From positions 496,001-560,000 of the forward strand of contig NZ_SMBX01000002.1 in NCBI RefSeq assembly GCF_004342005.1: a stretch of DNA of 64,000 bases, written 5' to 3'. Below are positions 9,820 through 20,186 of the stretch, one piece after another. This stretch comes from Paracandidimonas soli (GTDB lineage Bacteria > Pseudomonadota > Gammaproteobacteria > Burkholderiales > Burkholderiaceae_B). A model generated the notes under the pieces. The model saw only the letters and a program-made list of their open reading frames with translations. It was not told the origin of the DNA and ran no database searches. The stretch's first letter is position 1; each line of letters begins with the position of its first letter. The position numbers and the translations under genes are program-made.

Positions 9820-10968
9820 ATGCGTGTCGTCATTGCACCCGATTCCTTCAAGGAAAGCCTGAGCGCATCCGGTGTGGCCCAGGCCATTGCCGAGGGCATC
9901 AAGGCTGCTTGCCCGGAGGCGGAAACCATCTGCATCCCCATGGCCGATGGCGGCGAAGGCTCGCTGGACGCCGTACTGGCGGCAACGGGCGGAGAGCGCC
10001 GCGCAGCCAGGGTCCGCAACGCCAACGGCCAGGAGGTGGATGCCGCCTGGGGCTGGCTGGGCAACGGACGCGCCTTCGTCGAAATGGCCACGGCCGCCGG
10101 ACTCGAGCAGATCGCGCCGAAGGACAGGCGGGTGCTCGATGCCAGCAGTTTCGGCGTGGGGCAATTGATCGCGGAAGCACTGCGGGCGGGCGCCACGCAC
10201 ATCATCATGGGGCTTGGTGGCAGCGCGAGCAACGATGCCGGCGCAGGCCTGATCCAGGCGCTGGGCGTACGCCTCCTGGATGCCGAAGGGCGAGACCTGG
10301 CGTCCGGCGGGGCGGCGCTGGCCGGACTGCATCGCATCGATACGTCGGGCGTCGATCCGCGCCTTGCGCAAGCGCGTTTCGAACTGGCTGTGGATGTGGA
10401 CAATCCGCTTTGCGGCGAACGCGGCGCATCCGCCATTTTCGGCCCGCAGAAGGGCGCTTCGGCAGCCGACGTGGCGCAGCTGGATGCAGCGCTCGCGCAT
10501 TTCGCCGATATCCTGCAGGCGCACACGGGCCTGGATTTCCGGGACATGCCCGGCATGGGCGCCGCCGGCGGCATCGGCCTGCCGATGAAAGCCCTGTTCG
10601 ACGCTACGTTCCAGCCAGGCATCGAACTGGTGGCAGCCCTGTCCGGACTGGACGAGGTGCTGGATGGCGCGGACCTCGTCATCACCGGGGAAGGGCGCAT
10701 GGACCGGCAGACGTTGCTCGGCAAGACGCCGGCCGGCGTCGCCCGCCATGCAGCGGCAAAGCGCATTCCCGTCATCGCCATCGCCGGCTCGCTGGGCGAC
10801 GGCTACGAAGCCTTGTACGAGGCGGGCATCACCGCCTCCTTCAGCATCGCACCCGGACCGGTCGCGCTGGAGGACGCATGCCGCAATGCGGCGCAGTACC
10901 TGCGCCAGCGCAGCCGCGCCGTCATGCAGGTCTGGATGGCGGCGCAGTCCATCGGAAAATCCGCCTGA
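9820..10968 (+). CDS. Glycerate kinase (GarK/GlxK family)
   Basis: 382 residues, the normal length for the GarK/GlxK family. The N-terminus VVIAPDSFKESLSA and ICIPMADGGEGSLDAVLA are family hallmarks, as is LGGSASNDAGAGLIQALG near residue 130. It phosphorylates D-glycerate with ATP (to 2-phosphoglycerate in GarK-type enzymes), feeding lower glycolysis. It lies 37 bases after the dehydrogenase, so the two would form a hydroxypyruvate to phosphoglycerate route. Confidence 0.93.
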   Translation: MRVVIAPDSFKESLSASGVAQAIAEGIKAACPEAETICIPMADGGEGSLDAVLAATGGERRAARVRNANGQEVDAAWGWLGNGRAFVEMATAAGLEQIAPKDRRVLDASSFGVGQLIAEALRAGATHIIMGLGGSASNDAGAGLIQALGVRLLDAEGRDLASGGAALAGLHRIDTSGVDPRLAQARFELAVDVDNPLCGERGASAIFGPQKGASAADVAQLDAALAHFADILQAHTGLDFRDMPGMGAAGGIGLPMKALFDATFQPGIELVAALSGLDEVLDGADLVITGEGRMDRQTLLGKTPAGVARHAAAKRIPVIAIAGSLGDGYEALYEAGITASFSIAPGPVALEDACRNAAQYLRQRSRAVMQVWMAAQSIGKSA

Positions 10969-10971
10969 GCC

Positions 10972-11775
10972 ATGCAGGAAAGCCATATGCCCGCCATGCC
11001 GTGCGCCGCTCCGGATTTCTCGCTGCGGGACAAGCTGGCGTTGATCACAGGATCGACGCAAGGGCTGGGCTTCGCCATCGCCTGCGCCTATGCCGCCAGC
11101 GGCGCGCGTGTCATTCTCAATGGCCGCAACCTCGAACGCCTGGAGCTGGCTGCGCGACGCCTGACCGAGCGCACGGGCCATGTTCCCCATGCGTGGCAGG
11201 CCGATGTCTCCGACATCGACAGGCAGGAACAGGCGTATGCCGCCCTGTGCGCGGATGCGGGCGTGCCGGACATCCTGGTCAACAATGTGGGAGTCAGGCT
11301 GCGCAGCTCGATGCAGGACAGTACGACGCGGGAGATCGCGGCGCACCTGCATACCAATCTGACCTCTTGCGTGACATTGTCGCGGCAGGCCGCGGGCGCG
11401 ATGCTGGCTGCCGGCAGCCAGGGGCGCATCGTCACCATGACATCGATCGCCGGCATGCTGGCGCGGGCGGGAGACGCCGTCTATCCCATCGCCAAGCAGG
11501 GGCTGGCAGGCATGGTCAGGTCGCTGGCCGTGGAATACGGCCGGCACGGCATCACGAGCAACGGAATCGCGCCGGGCACGTTCGCCACGGAATCCAATGC
11601 GGCGCTGGCCGCCGATCCCGTCAAGGGCCGGCATGTGGTGGGGCGCAATCCCCTGGAGCGCTGGGCGAGGCCGGACGAGATCGCCGGCGCGGCAGTGTTC
11701 CTGGCATCTCCGGCGGCAAGCTATGTCAACGGCCATATCCTGGTCGTGGACGGCGGTTTCTCCATTACGTTCTGA
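10972..11775 (+). CDS. Short-chain dehydrogenase/reductase (SDR), substrate unknown
   Basis: 267-residue classical SDR. The cofactor motif is ITGSTQGLGFAIA; an NNVGV motif follows; the catalytic pair is Tyr171 and Lys175 in YPIAK; the C-terminus VNGHILVVDGGFSITF is typical. It most resembles gluconate 5-dehydrogenase or 3-oxoacyl-ACP reductase-type members. It starts four bases after the kinase stop; an in-frame ATG at 10987 is an alternative start. The context suggests oxidation or reduction of a sugar acid feeding the glycerate route. Confidence 0.88.
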   Translation: MQESHMPAMPCAAPDFSLRDKLALITGSTQGLGFAIACAYAASGARVILNGRNLERLELAARRLTERTGHVPHAWQADVSDIDRQEQAYAALCADAGVPDILVNNVGVRLRSSMQDSTTREIAAHLHTNLTSCVTLSRQAAGAMLAAGSQGRIVTMTSIAGMLARAGDAVYPIAKQGLAGMVRSLAVEYGRHGITSNGIAPGTFATESNAALAADPVKGRHVVGRNPLERWARPDEIAGAAVFLASPAASYVNGHILVVDGGFSITF

Positions 11776-11872
11776 GTCCTTCAGTAACCCTGATCCGCAT
11801 AGGGTTCACCGCGGCTGCGGCGGTACGCCTGCCTACAATGATGGTTCACCCACCATTGCAAGGAGTTCCGCC

Positions 11873-12142
11873 ATGACCACGAACCACGGCACGCCAGACG
11901 AAAGCCTGCCGCAGGCCACTTATCCCTTCGATGCGCGCGGCGTGGCCAAGCGTTTCCGGCATGCGGCCATCTTCGGCGCGCTTTCCTCACTACAGCCCGG
12001 GGAAACCATGCGGTTCTGCAATGACCACGACCCTTTGCCGCTATTGCGCCAGATCGACGATTTCTATGGCGAACAGCTCGGCATCCAGTATGTATCCCGC
12101 GAGCCGGGCCAGATCGTCATCGATTTTTCCGTACGCTACTGA
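11873..12142 (+). CDS. DUF2249 domain protein
   Basis: 89-residue cytoplasmic protein with a single DUF2249 domain: YPFDARGVAKRFRH, LQPGETMRFCNDHDPLPLL and a C-terminal strand ending in VIDFSVRY. AAGGAG is well placed before the ATG. Members are often linked with haem-copper oxidases, nitric-oxide or respiration genes, but no such neighbour is present here. Exact function unknown. A TACAAT motif about 35 bases upstream could be its own -10. Confidence 0.8.
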   Translation: MTTNHGTPDESLPQATYPFDARGVAKRFRHAAIFGALSSLQPGETMRFCNDHDPLPLLRQIDDFYGEQLGIQYVSREPGQIVIDFSVRY

Positions 12143-12222
12143 GGCGGCGCGGGCAGGCCACGTCGGGCGGTATCCGTAGTAAAGTACCGGATTGGGAATA
12201 ACAGCCGTCTGTCGAGCACTTC

Positions 12223-13275
12223 ATGAATTTTCCGGTCCGTCTGGCCATCAATGGCTATGGCCGCATAGGCCGTTGCGTGCTGCGCGCCCTCCAGGAATCC
12301 GGCCGCGGCGACTATTATCAGGTGGTTCTGGTCAATGAACCCTCGGACCTGGACAGCATGGCCTACCTGACCCGCTTCGATTCCACTCATGGCATTTTCC
12401 CAGGCGATGTTTCCGCCGAGGACGGCCATCTGCGCATCAACGGACAGAAAATCCGCGTCACCCATGCCGACAGTCCGGAAGCGGTGGACTGGCGGGCAGA
12501 GGGCGTCGATTATCTGCTGGAATGCTCCGGCCAGTACGGCAGCCGGGAAGGGCTGATGCGCTTCGTCGGGGCCGGATGTCCCAGGGTGCTGGTATCGCAG
12601 CCCGCCAACAGCGCGCAGGACGTGGACGCGACCATCGTGCATGGCGTCAACCACGAGTCGCTGCACGGCGGCGAAACCATCGTTTCCGCGGCCTCGTGCA
12701 CCACCAATGCCATTGTTCCTGTGCTCGACTTGTTGGACCGCGCCTATGGCATCAGGCACGCGCTGCTGACCACGCTGCATTCCGTCATGAACGACCAGCC
12801 GCTCATCGACGGCTACCACCACAGGGACCTGCGCCGGACGCGCTCGGCCATGCAATCCATCGTGCCGGTATCCACCGGCCTGGCGCAGGGCGTGGAGCGG
12901 CTCCTGCCCAATCTCGCCGGCAAGGTGCAGGCCAAGGCCATCCGGGTGCCCATCCACAATGTCTCGGCTATCGACATGGTGCTGAACCTGCGGGAAAACG
13001 AGGGCGCCGATGCCATCAACGCGCTGATGCGAGACGCCACTGAAATCGTGCCTGGCCTGCTGGATTATTCCGATAATCCGCACGCGTCCATCGATTTCAA
13101 TCACAACCCTCATTCCGCCATCGTCGATGGCAGCCAGACGCGCACAAATGGCGACGGTTTCGCCAATCTCTTCATCTGGTTCGATAATGAATGGGGCTTC
13201 GCCAACCGCATGCTCGACGTGCTGGACTGCTGGGTGGGCAAGCGGGAGCAGGGCGGCGCCGCGGCACGCCGGTAA
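12223..13275 (+). CDS. epd: D-erythrose-4-phosphate dehydrogenase (GapA-like)
   Basis: 350 residues of the GAPDH superfamily. N-terminal NAD motif [15 protein letters not shown], catalytic ASCTTNAI, then [14 protein letters not shown] and [18 protein letters not shown], and the C-terminus [17 protein letters not shown]...WGFANRMLD. These blocks match Epd better than glycolytic GapA, so oxidation of erythrose 4-phosphate to 4-phosphoerythronate (vitamin B6 route) is the best call; GAPDH activity remains possible. Alone, without pgk or tkt; fumC follows 119 bases later. Confidence 0.88.
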   Translation: MNFPVRLAINGYGRIGRCVLRALQESGRGDYYQVVLVNEPSDLDSMAYLTRFDSTHGIFPGDVSAEDGHLRINGQKIRVTHADSPEAVDWRAEGVDYLLECSGQYGSREGLMRFVGAGCPRVLVSQPANSAQDVDATIVHGVNHESLHGGETIVSAASCTTNAIVPVLDLLDRAYGIRHALLTTLHSVMNDQPLIDGYHHRDLRRTRSAMQSIVPVSTGLAQGVERLLPNLAGKVQAKAIRVPIHNVSAIDMVLNLRENEGADAINALMRDATEIVPGLLDYSDNPHASIDFNHNPHSAIVDGSQTRTNGDGFANLFIWFDNEWGFANRMLDVLDCWVGKREQGGAAARR

Positions 13276-13394
13276 TACTACATGAGGACGGCATGGGAAT
13301 ATGCCGGCCCGCAGGAAAACGTCGTATAGTGTCGGGTTTGATTACCTGTACCGAAACAAGAGAATCACCGTTTTTTACTTTAAGGAGCTCTACC

Positions 13395-14789
<1,395 letters not shown>

Positions 14790-14859
14790 TGCGGGAGCGG
14801 CGGGAGGGCTTGCGCCTCTCGCCTCGACGCAAACCACGTTCTGCAGCAGGCTCCGCTTG

Positions 14860-14881
14860 AACAGGCTGGGCCTGTTTTTTT
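14860..14881 (+). terminator. Intrinsic terminator of fumC
   Basis: Stem ACAGGC (14861-14866), loop TGG, GCCTGT (14870-14875), followed by a run of T to 14881. A canonical compact rho-independent terminator 70 bases after the fumC stop. Confidence 0.85.
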
Positions 14882-15005
14882 ATTGTCTGGCGGGCGGAAA
14901 CGCAAGCCGGAGCCCGGCACAGTCTTCCTGCACGCATGCCGGATTCCGTTGTACAGTGGCATGGAACCCCATGCTGAAACGGCAGCTTTCCTTCAAAGAG
15001 CATTC

Positions 15006-16211
15006 ATGACCAGAAAGCCATTCATTTCGACATCGCAGGCGCAAGCCATCCGCCTGGCGGCCGCCCTGGTCATCCTGGCGCCGTCCGCCTGGGCCCAATC
15101 GACGGGGCAGGCCCCTGGCCAGGATCCCGTGCCGGCGCCGCAAACCGGATCCGCCATCCAGGCAAGGGAAATCGTGCAGGGGCTGGAGCACCCCTGGGCC
15201 ATCGCCTTTTTCCCGGGCAGCACGGACGCCTTGATCACGGAGCGGCCGGGACGCCTGCGCCTGCTGCGCAATGGAGAGCTGGCGCGGGAGCCCGTGGCGG
15301 GCACGCCGGAGGTCTTCGCCAAAGGGCAGGGTGGGCTCCTGGACGTCGCACTGTCGCCGGATTTCGTCTCGGACCGGCGCGTATACCTGGCTTATGCAGA
15401 GGCTGGCGAGGACGGCAAGGCGGGCACGGCCATAGGCTATGGCCGGCTTTCCGAGGATGGCGACCGGCTGTCCGATTTCCGGGTCATTTTCCGCCAGACG
15501 CCCAAGCTGTCCAGCGGACACCATTTCGGCGCAAGGCTGGTCTTCGACGGCAAGGGCCATCTCTACGCAACCCTGGGCGAGAACAACCAGCGCCCCACGG
15601 CGCAGGATCTGGACAAGCTGCAGGGCAAGGTGATCCGGATCGATGCCGATGGCGGCATACCGGCGGACAATCCTTTCGCCGCCGGACCTTCCCAGGGAAA
15701 AAGCGCCCTCGATGCTATTTGGTCCTACGGGCACCGCAATCCGCAAGGTGCGGCACTGAACCCATGGAACGGCGAGCTGTGGGTCAATGAGCACGGCCCC
15801 AGGGGCGGGGACGAGATCAACCGGGTCAGGCCGGGAGAAAACTACGGCTGGCCGCTGGCGACCTATGGCCGCAACTACACGGGATTCGCGATCCCTGAGG
15901 CCGAGGGCAGCCATGTCGATGGCACGGCACAGCCCGCCTATTACTGGAGCCGTTCCCCGGCGATCAGCGGAATGGTCTTCTACGACAGCGACCGTTTTCC
16001 CGCCTGGAGGCGCTCCGTGTTCATCGGCGCGTTGAAAGAGGGCGCGCTGATCCGCCTGCAACTGGACGGAGAGCGCGTCGTCAGTGAGGAATGGCTGCTG
16101 CAGGACCTCAAGGAGCGCATCCGGGACGTCAGGCAAGGATATGACGGGTACGTCTACGTGTTGACGGACTCCCCCGACGGGAAGCTGCTGCGTATCGGAC
16201 TGACAAATTAA
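15006..16211 (+). CDS. PQQ-dependent sugar dehydrogenase (soluble aldose dehydrogenase, YliI/Asd type)
   Basis: 401 residues with a Sec signal peptide (basic start, hydrophobic AIRLAAALVILAPSAWAQ near residues 15-31), so periplasmic. The six-bladed beta-propeller of the GSDH family is shown by GLEHPWAIAFFPG, ERPGRLRLL, LQGKVIRIDADGGIPADNPF, SYGHRNPQGAALNPW, WVNEHGPRGGDEINR and GENYGWP. It oxidises aldose sugars with PQQ as cofactor. The start at 15006 gives the signal peptide directly; AAAGAG precedes it. No PQQ synthesis genes are in the window. Confidence 0.92.
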   Translation: MTRKPFISTSQAQAIRLAAALVILAPSAWAQSTGQAPGQDPVPAPQTGSAIQAREIVQGLEHPWAIAFFPGSTDALITERPGRLRLLRNGELAREPVAGTPEVFAKGQGGLLDVALSPDFVSDRRVYLAYAEAGEDGKAGTAIGYGRLSEDGDRLSDFRVIFRQTPKLSSGHHFGARLVFDGKGHLYATLGENNQRPTAQDLDKLQGKVIRIDADGGIPADNPFAAGPSQGKSALDAIWSYGHRNPQGAALNPWNGELWVNEHGPRGGDEINRVRPGENYGWPLATYGRNYTGFAIPEAEGSHVDGTAQPAYYWSRSPAISGMVFYDSDRFPAWRRSVFIGALKEGALIRLQLDGERVVSEEWLLQDLKERIRDVRQGYDGYVYVLTDSPDGKLLRIGLTN

Positions 16212-16248
16212 AAACAAGGGCCGCAGACACGATGTCTTGCGGCCCTTG
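16209..16248 (-). terminator. Intrinsic terminator of uspA
   Basis: Perfect 11-bp stem CAAGGGCCGCA (16215-16225) and TGCGGCCCTTG (16238-16248). Read on the minus strand it is followed by TTTTTAATTT, so it terminates uspA. On the plus strand only a short T run follows, so it may slow transcription from the sugar dehydrogenase gene as well. Confidence 0.85.
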
Positions 16249-16299
16249 GCTTTCGGAGCCCGCCCCGAGGGGCGAAGCCCTTCGCCGGCTGATAGCAGC

Positions 16300-16725
16300 T
16301 TATTTCACCAGGGTCACGGGAATGTTGACGAGGCTCAGGACCTTGGTGGCCACGGAACCCAGCAGCAGGCCCGAAACAGGGCTCAAGCCGCGTGTACCCA
16401 TGATGATGTAGTCAGCCTTGTGCGCATTGGCATAGTCGACGATGGTCTGGGCGATCGGACCGATCTCGACGCTTTGCTTGCATTCCACGCCGCTGCCTTC
16501 GAGCAGGGGCTTGACTGCGTCCAGCGCTTTCTGGCCTTCTTCCTGATAATAGTCATGGATGGTCTGGGCGGATACAAAACGGCTGACATTGCCCGACAGG
16601 ATAGGCGGCTGTATCGTAATGACATGCAGGGAAATATCGCTACGTCCCTTGGTCCAGTCGAGCGCTGCTTTTACGGCGTTTTGCGAGGAGACGGATCCGT
16701 CGACCGGCACGAGAATCGTTGTCAT
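16300..16725 (-). CDS. Universal stress protein, UspA family
   Basis: 141-residue single-domain Usp. It starts with TTILVPVDGS and ends with the ATP-binding class motif GTRGLSPVSGLLLGS (G-2X-G-9X-G-S) followed by VNIPVTLVK. Cytoplasmic stress or anaerobiosis protein that probably binds ATP. It is monocistronic: a terminator follows and an ANR/FNR-type box sits about 110-120 bases upstream of the start, suggesting oxygen-limited induction as for Usp proteins in Pseudomonas. Confidence 0.94.
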   Translation of the reverse strand: MTTILVPVDGSVSSQNAVKAALDWTKGRSDISLHVITIQPPILSGNVSRFVSAQTIHDYYQEEGQKALDAVKPLLEGSGVECKQSVEIGPIAQTIVDYANAHKADYIIMGTRGLSPVSGLLLGSVATKVLSLVNIPVTLVK

Positions 16726-16833
16726 AAATGTCCTTTGAAGTGCGATTGCCCAATGGGCCTATACCATGAACCCCAGTAGGGGATTTGTAAAAAGACAGCA
16801 GTATATATGGTAAAGCATCGATGCCGTCGCATC

Positions 16834-16847
16834 ATGATTAATATCAA
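16834..16847 (-). promoter_or_regulatory. Candidate ANR/FNR-binding site upstream of uspA
   Basis: Minus-strand TTGATATTAATCAT matches the FNR/ANR consensus TTGAT-N4-ATCAA at nine of ten positions. Downstream on the same strand, TATACT (16805-16800) and overlapping TA-rich hexamers are -10 candidates, putting the box centre roughly 40-48 bases before transcription starts, close to class II activation geometry. Confidence 0.6.
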
Positions 16848-16891
16848 ATCAAGCAGTAAATTGCATCTCGATCCGGGCCGGCATCGCTTTT

Positions 16892-17953
16892 CTATGCGGT
16901 GACGCGCCGCTTGCGCGCCCAGGCGTGCGCGCAGCGATAGATAGGGGTGGTCAGCAGCACCACGACTATCATACGCACGACCTGCATGGCTGTGACCAGC
17001 GGCACGGCCAGGCCGAGCGCCTTGGCTGTGATGGTCATTTCCGCAATTCCGCCTGGCGCCATGCCCAGCAGCATCACCGGCAGGGACGCGCCCGACAAGC
17101 GCGCGAGTATCCAGGCGACGCCGGCGGACAACAGCAGCATGACAACGGTAAATGCGGTCACGATACCCAGCAGGCGCGGCGCAGTACGGAAGAAATCGGG
17201 GCGGTAGCGGTCGCCGAGCGACCAGCCGATCATCAATTGCCCGGCGATCAGGACACCCTGCGGCAGGGCGGAGAATACACGGATTTCCTGTGTGCTCAGC
17301 AGCAGAGTGAAGGTCATCGGCCCCAGCACCCAGGCGCTGGGCACGCGCAGCTTCCGGAACAGGAATACCGTTGCGCAACTGCCCAGAACGAACAGCGCGA
17401 CGGCGCCCAGATGCGCGTCGATTTCGCTCAGCGTCGCGTAAGCGCGAGGAACCATCTGCGCACCCATCCACCACTGGAAAAAGAAGGGGACGAGCACGAC
17501 GACCAGCAATACGCGCAGGCTGTGCGCCGTCGCCACGCGATCCGCCTGAGCGCCATAGCGCTCCGCCTGGGTCGTCATTTCGCTGGCGCCGCCGATTGCA
17601 GCCGCGAACCAGGCGCTCTTGGCATCCAGTCCCGCATAGCGGTGCATGACCCAGCAGCCCAGAGAGCCCAGGAACAGGGCGTGCAGGACGCCGGCAAAGA
17701 TCAGCCAGGCATTGTCGATCACATGGCGTGCGACTTCCGGTGTGAAGTACAGCCCCAGGGAAATGCCGATCACCCATTGGCCGGCATTGCGCACCATGCG
17801 TGGACAGAAGCTGCGCAAGCCGGACATCCTCGTGGCCGCCGTTGCCAGCAGCGGACCGAGCAGCCAGGGCAGGGGAAAGGACAGCAGCTTTGCAATTCCC
17901 GCACCAGCCAGGGCGATGGCCAGACCGAGCAGGAAGCGCCGAACGATATTCAT
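16892..17953 (-). CDS. AbrB-family (AbrB duplication) integral membrane protein
   Basis: 353 residues with about ten hydrophobic segments and the repeated AbrB-duplication signature: LPWLLGPLLATAA in the first half and GMAPGGIAEMTITAKALG in the second. Such proteins were once called putative ammonia monooxygenases or AbrB regulators; neither function is supported here, and a transporter role is more likely. ATG at 17953 chosen; a GTG five codons upstream is possible. It is downstream of tctA but separated by a terminator. Confidence 0.85.
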   Translation of the reverse strand: MNIVRRFLLGLAIALAGAGIAKLLSFPLPWLLGPLLATAATRMSGLRSFCPRMVRNAGQWVIGISLGLYFTPEVARHVIDNAWLIFAGVLHALFLGSLGCWVMHRYAGLDAKSAWFAAAIGGASEMTTQAERYGAQADRVATAHSLRVLLVVVLVPFFFQWWMGAQMVPRAYATLSEIDAHLGAVALFVLGSCATVFLFRKLRVPSAWVLGPMTFTLLLSTQEIRVFSALPQGVLIAGQLMIGWSLGDRYRPDFFRTAPRLLGIVTAFTVVMLLLSAGVAWILARLSGASLPVMLLGMAPGGIAEMTITAKALGLAVPLVTAMQVVRMIVVVLLTTPIYRCAHAWARKRRVTA

Positions 17954-18022
17954 GCTTCGATATTCCACATTCGCAAGCCGGGATTATCGGCCATGGAGCG
18001 CCAGGACGCCAAATGACCACGT

Positions 18023-18066
18023 GCAAAAATGCAAAATGGCTGGGATGCCGATAGCATTCCAGCCAT
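18023..18066 (-). terminator. Intrinsic terminator of the tctCBA operon
   Basis: A 13-bp stem, ATGGCTGGGATGC (18036-18048) with GCATTCCAGCCAT (18054-18066), one G-T pair, loop CGATA. On the minus strand it is followed by TTTTGCATTTTTG. It lies 45 bases after the tctA stop. Confidence 0.85.
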
Positions 18067-18110
18067 GCGCCGCGGGAGATTGTGTCTTCGCAGCGGATTA
18101 CATCGGCCGA

Positions 18111-19655
18111 TCAGGCCTGAGAATCATTGGCCGCCTCGTGCTGCCTGGCACGCCGCTTGGCAATGCGGCGGAACGTGATGGGCAAGGCGATGACCAGCGC
18201 CGTCAGCACCCAGAAGGTGATGGACACCGAACTATGGAACAGGATGCTTACATCGCCGTCCGACATGGAAAGCGCGCGACGCAGGTTCTGCTCCATCAGA
18301 TTGCCCAGTACCACGCCCAGCACCAGGGGAGCCAAGGGCACCGAAGCCTTGCGCAGGAAGTAACCGACCAGGCCGAGGCCGGAGACCATCAACAGATCGA
18401 ACGTCGTAGCATTGATGGCATAGACGCCGATCATGCTGACGGATACGATGCCGGGCACCAGCAGCCATGGCGGGATGGACAGAATGCTGGCGAACACGCG
18501 CACCATGGGGATGTTCATGACGAGCAACATGACGTTGGCGATGAAGAGCGAAGCGATCAGGCCCCACACCAGCGCAGGCTGCGTCTCGAACAGGACGGGC
18601 CCGGGCGTAATGTTGTAGAGCGTGAGCGCACCCATCATGACGGCCGTCGTTCCCGAACCCGGCACGCCCAGCGTCAGCATTGGAATGAAGGAGCCGGTTG
18701 CCGAGGCATTGTTCGCCGCTTCCGGCGCGGCCAGGCCGCGCATGTCTCCCTGGCCGAACTTGGCGTTTTTCGGGTCGCGCTGCTCAATCAGGCGCTTTTC
18801 GTTGGCATAGGCCACGGCGGACGCCACGCTGGCGCCGGCGCCGGGAAGCACGCCCATGCCGGCTCCGGTCAGCGCGCTGCGCATCACGGTAGGCCAGGTA
18901 AAGCGCAGCTCCTGCATATTGAACAGCTTGCGGCCGCTCTTGGGCACCTTGACCGACATGCCGCCCGCCACGTTCTCCAGCATCTGCAGCATTTCGCTGA
19001 TAGCGAACAGGGAGATGACGACGACGACGAAGTCGATGCCGTCGGCGAGATTGGGGTGGTCGAAGGTAAAGCGATACACGCCCGAGTTGGAGTCGACGCC
19101 GACAGTCGAGATGGCCAGGCCGATCATGGCGGCCAGCACGCCCTTGGTGGGCTGGTTGCCCAGCAGGCCCGTCAGGCAGCAGAACGCGAATACCATCAGC
19201 ACGAAGTACTCGGGCGGCCCGAATGCCAGCGCCCAGCTTGCGAGGATCGGAGCGAAGACGAGGATGCCGATGAAGGCGACGGTAGAGCCGACGAACGAGG
19301 CCCATGCCGACAGCGACAGCGCCACGCTGCCCAGGCCCTGGCGGGCAAGGGGATAACCGTCCAGCGTCGTCATGACGGACGCGGCTTCGCCGGGAACGTT
19401 GATGAGAATGGAGGTAATGCGACCGCCGTATTCGGCGCCGACATAAACCGCCGCCAGGAGGATCAGCGCCGTTTCGGGCGGCAGATTCATGGCGAAGGCG
19501 ATGGGGATCAGCATGGCGACGCCATTGATCGGCCCAAGCCCCGGCAAAACCCCGACGATCGTGCCAAAGAACGAGCCGATGGCGGCGACCAGGAGATTCA
19601 GCGGAGAGAACGCAACGCCAAAGCCCAGAGAGAGATGATCAAGAATTCCGCTCAC
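18111..19655 (-). CDS. tctA: Tripartite tricarboxylate transporter, large permease TctA
   Basis: 514-residue membrane protein with about 11-12 helices. Family signatures are [20 protein letters not shown] near residue 30, [20 protein letters not shown] near 70 and [19 protein letters not shown] near 330. Inner-membrane translocator for citrate-type substrates, sodium or proton driven, fed by TctC. The start is GTG at 19655, overlapping the tctB stop by four bases (GTGA), with GGAG eleven bases upstream; the longer open frame runs through tctB and is not used. Confidence 0.95.
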   Translation of the reverse strand: MSGILDHLSLGFGVAFSPLNLLVAAIGSFFGTIVGVLPGLGPINGVAMLIPIAFAMNLPPETALILLAAVYVGAEYGGRITSILINVPGEAASVMTTLDGYPLARQGLGSVALSLSAWASFVGSTVAFIGILVFAPILASWALAFGPPEYFVLMVFAFCCLTGLLGNQPTKGVLAAMIGLAISTVGVDSNSGVYRFTFDHPNLADGIDFVVVVISLFAISEMLQMLENVAGGMSVKVPKSGRKLFNMQELRFTWPTVMRSALTGAGMGVLPGAGASVASAVAYANEKRLIEQRDPKNAKFGQGDMRGLAAPEAANNASATGSFIPMLTLGVPGSGTTAVMMGALTLYNITPGPVLFETQPALVWGLIASLFIANVMLLVMNIPMVRVFASILSIPPWLLVPGIVSVSMIGVYAINATTFDLLMVSGLGLVGYFLRKASVPLAPLVLGVVLGNLMEQNLRRALSMSDGDVSILFHSSVSITFWVLTALVIALPITFRRIAKRRARQHEAANDSQA

Positions 19656-20089
19656 AGGAGATCTCCGAGAAGGCCGGTGGGAAGCACCACATCGAGTGCC
19701 TTGTCGAACAGCAGGAAGAAAGCAACGCCGAGGATCACGCCGCTGAGAATGGTCCAGAGCCATTTACCGCCGAACAGTCTTCCCACGATCGCGGTCATGC
19801 CCGCGGTCGCAATCACGAAGCCCGCCCACTGGAACAGAAAGGCGTAGGCGGCAATGCAGATCACCATCGAGGCGATCCGGGCATTGGCGCCGGGAGGATT
19901 GCGATCGACGATCAGGCTGCCTTTGACGATGAGGATCAGGCCGCAGACGCCGATGATGAATGCGATCATCAGGGGAAAGGCGTTCGGCCCCAGAGGCTCA
20001 TAGGAGAACGGAGCCTCCATGCCGTAGCTTTGCCACGTCAGGAAGATTGCCAGCAACAGGGAGGCAATACCGAGTATGCGATCGTTCAT
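19652..20089 (-). CDS. tctB: Tripartite tricarboxylate transporter, small permease TctB
   Basis: 145 residues with four hydrophobic segments (about 5-18, 38-57, 72-105 and 110-132), the usual TctB arrangement. Accessory inner-membrane subunit of the TctABC system. It follows tctC after 97 bases containing a strong stem-loop, and overlaps tctA by four bases. Confidence 0.92.
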   Translation of the reverse strand: MNDRILGIASLLLAIFLTWQSYGMEAPFSYEPLGPNAFPLMIAFIIGVCGLILIVKGSLIVDRNPPGANARIASMVICIAAYAFLFQWAGFVIATAGMTAIVGRLFGGKWLWTILSGVILGVAFFLLFDKALDVVLPTGLLGDLL

Positions 20090-20109
20090 GGGATATGTCT
20101 TTGGTTGGC

Positions 20110-20156
20110 CCGATGCCGGCCCAGCCTCGCATGGGCAAGGGCTGGGCCGGCATCGG
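20110..20156 (-). other. Strong stem-loop between tctC and tctB
   Basis: Perfect 17-bp inverted repeat: CCGATGCCGGCCCAGCC (20110-20126) and its complement (20140-20156), 13-base loop. No T-run follows on the minus strand, so it is not an intrinsic terminator. It most likely protects the 3' end of the receptor message and raises the TctC to TctBA ratio. Confidence 0.75.
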
Positions 20157-20186
20157 TTGGTGGATGAAAGATCAATCAGCCAGGAA

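Noticed and set aside
12172-12192. ATCCG/CGGAT inverted repeat before epd as an operator
   Set aside because: Only five base pairs with a long loop; expected by chance in this composition.
16892-17953. Ammonia monooxygenase as the function of the AbrB-type gene
   Set aside because: The label is historical; the protein is a polytopic membrane protein with AbrB-duplication repeats and no amo context.
18111-19763. The longer tctA start at 19763
   Set aside because: The extra 36 codons run through tctB out of frame and lack similarity; the GTG at 19655 with upstream GGAG and GTGA overlap fits better.
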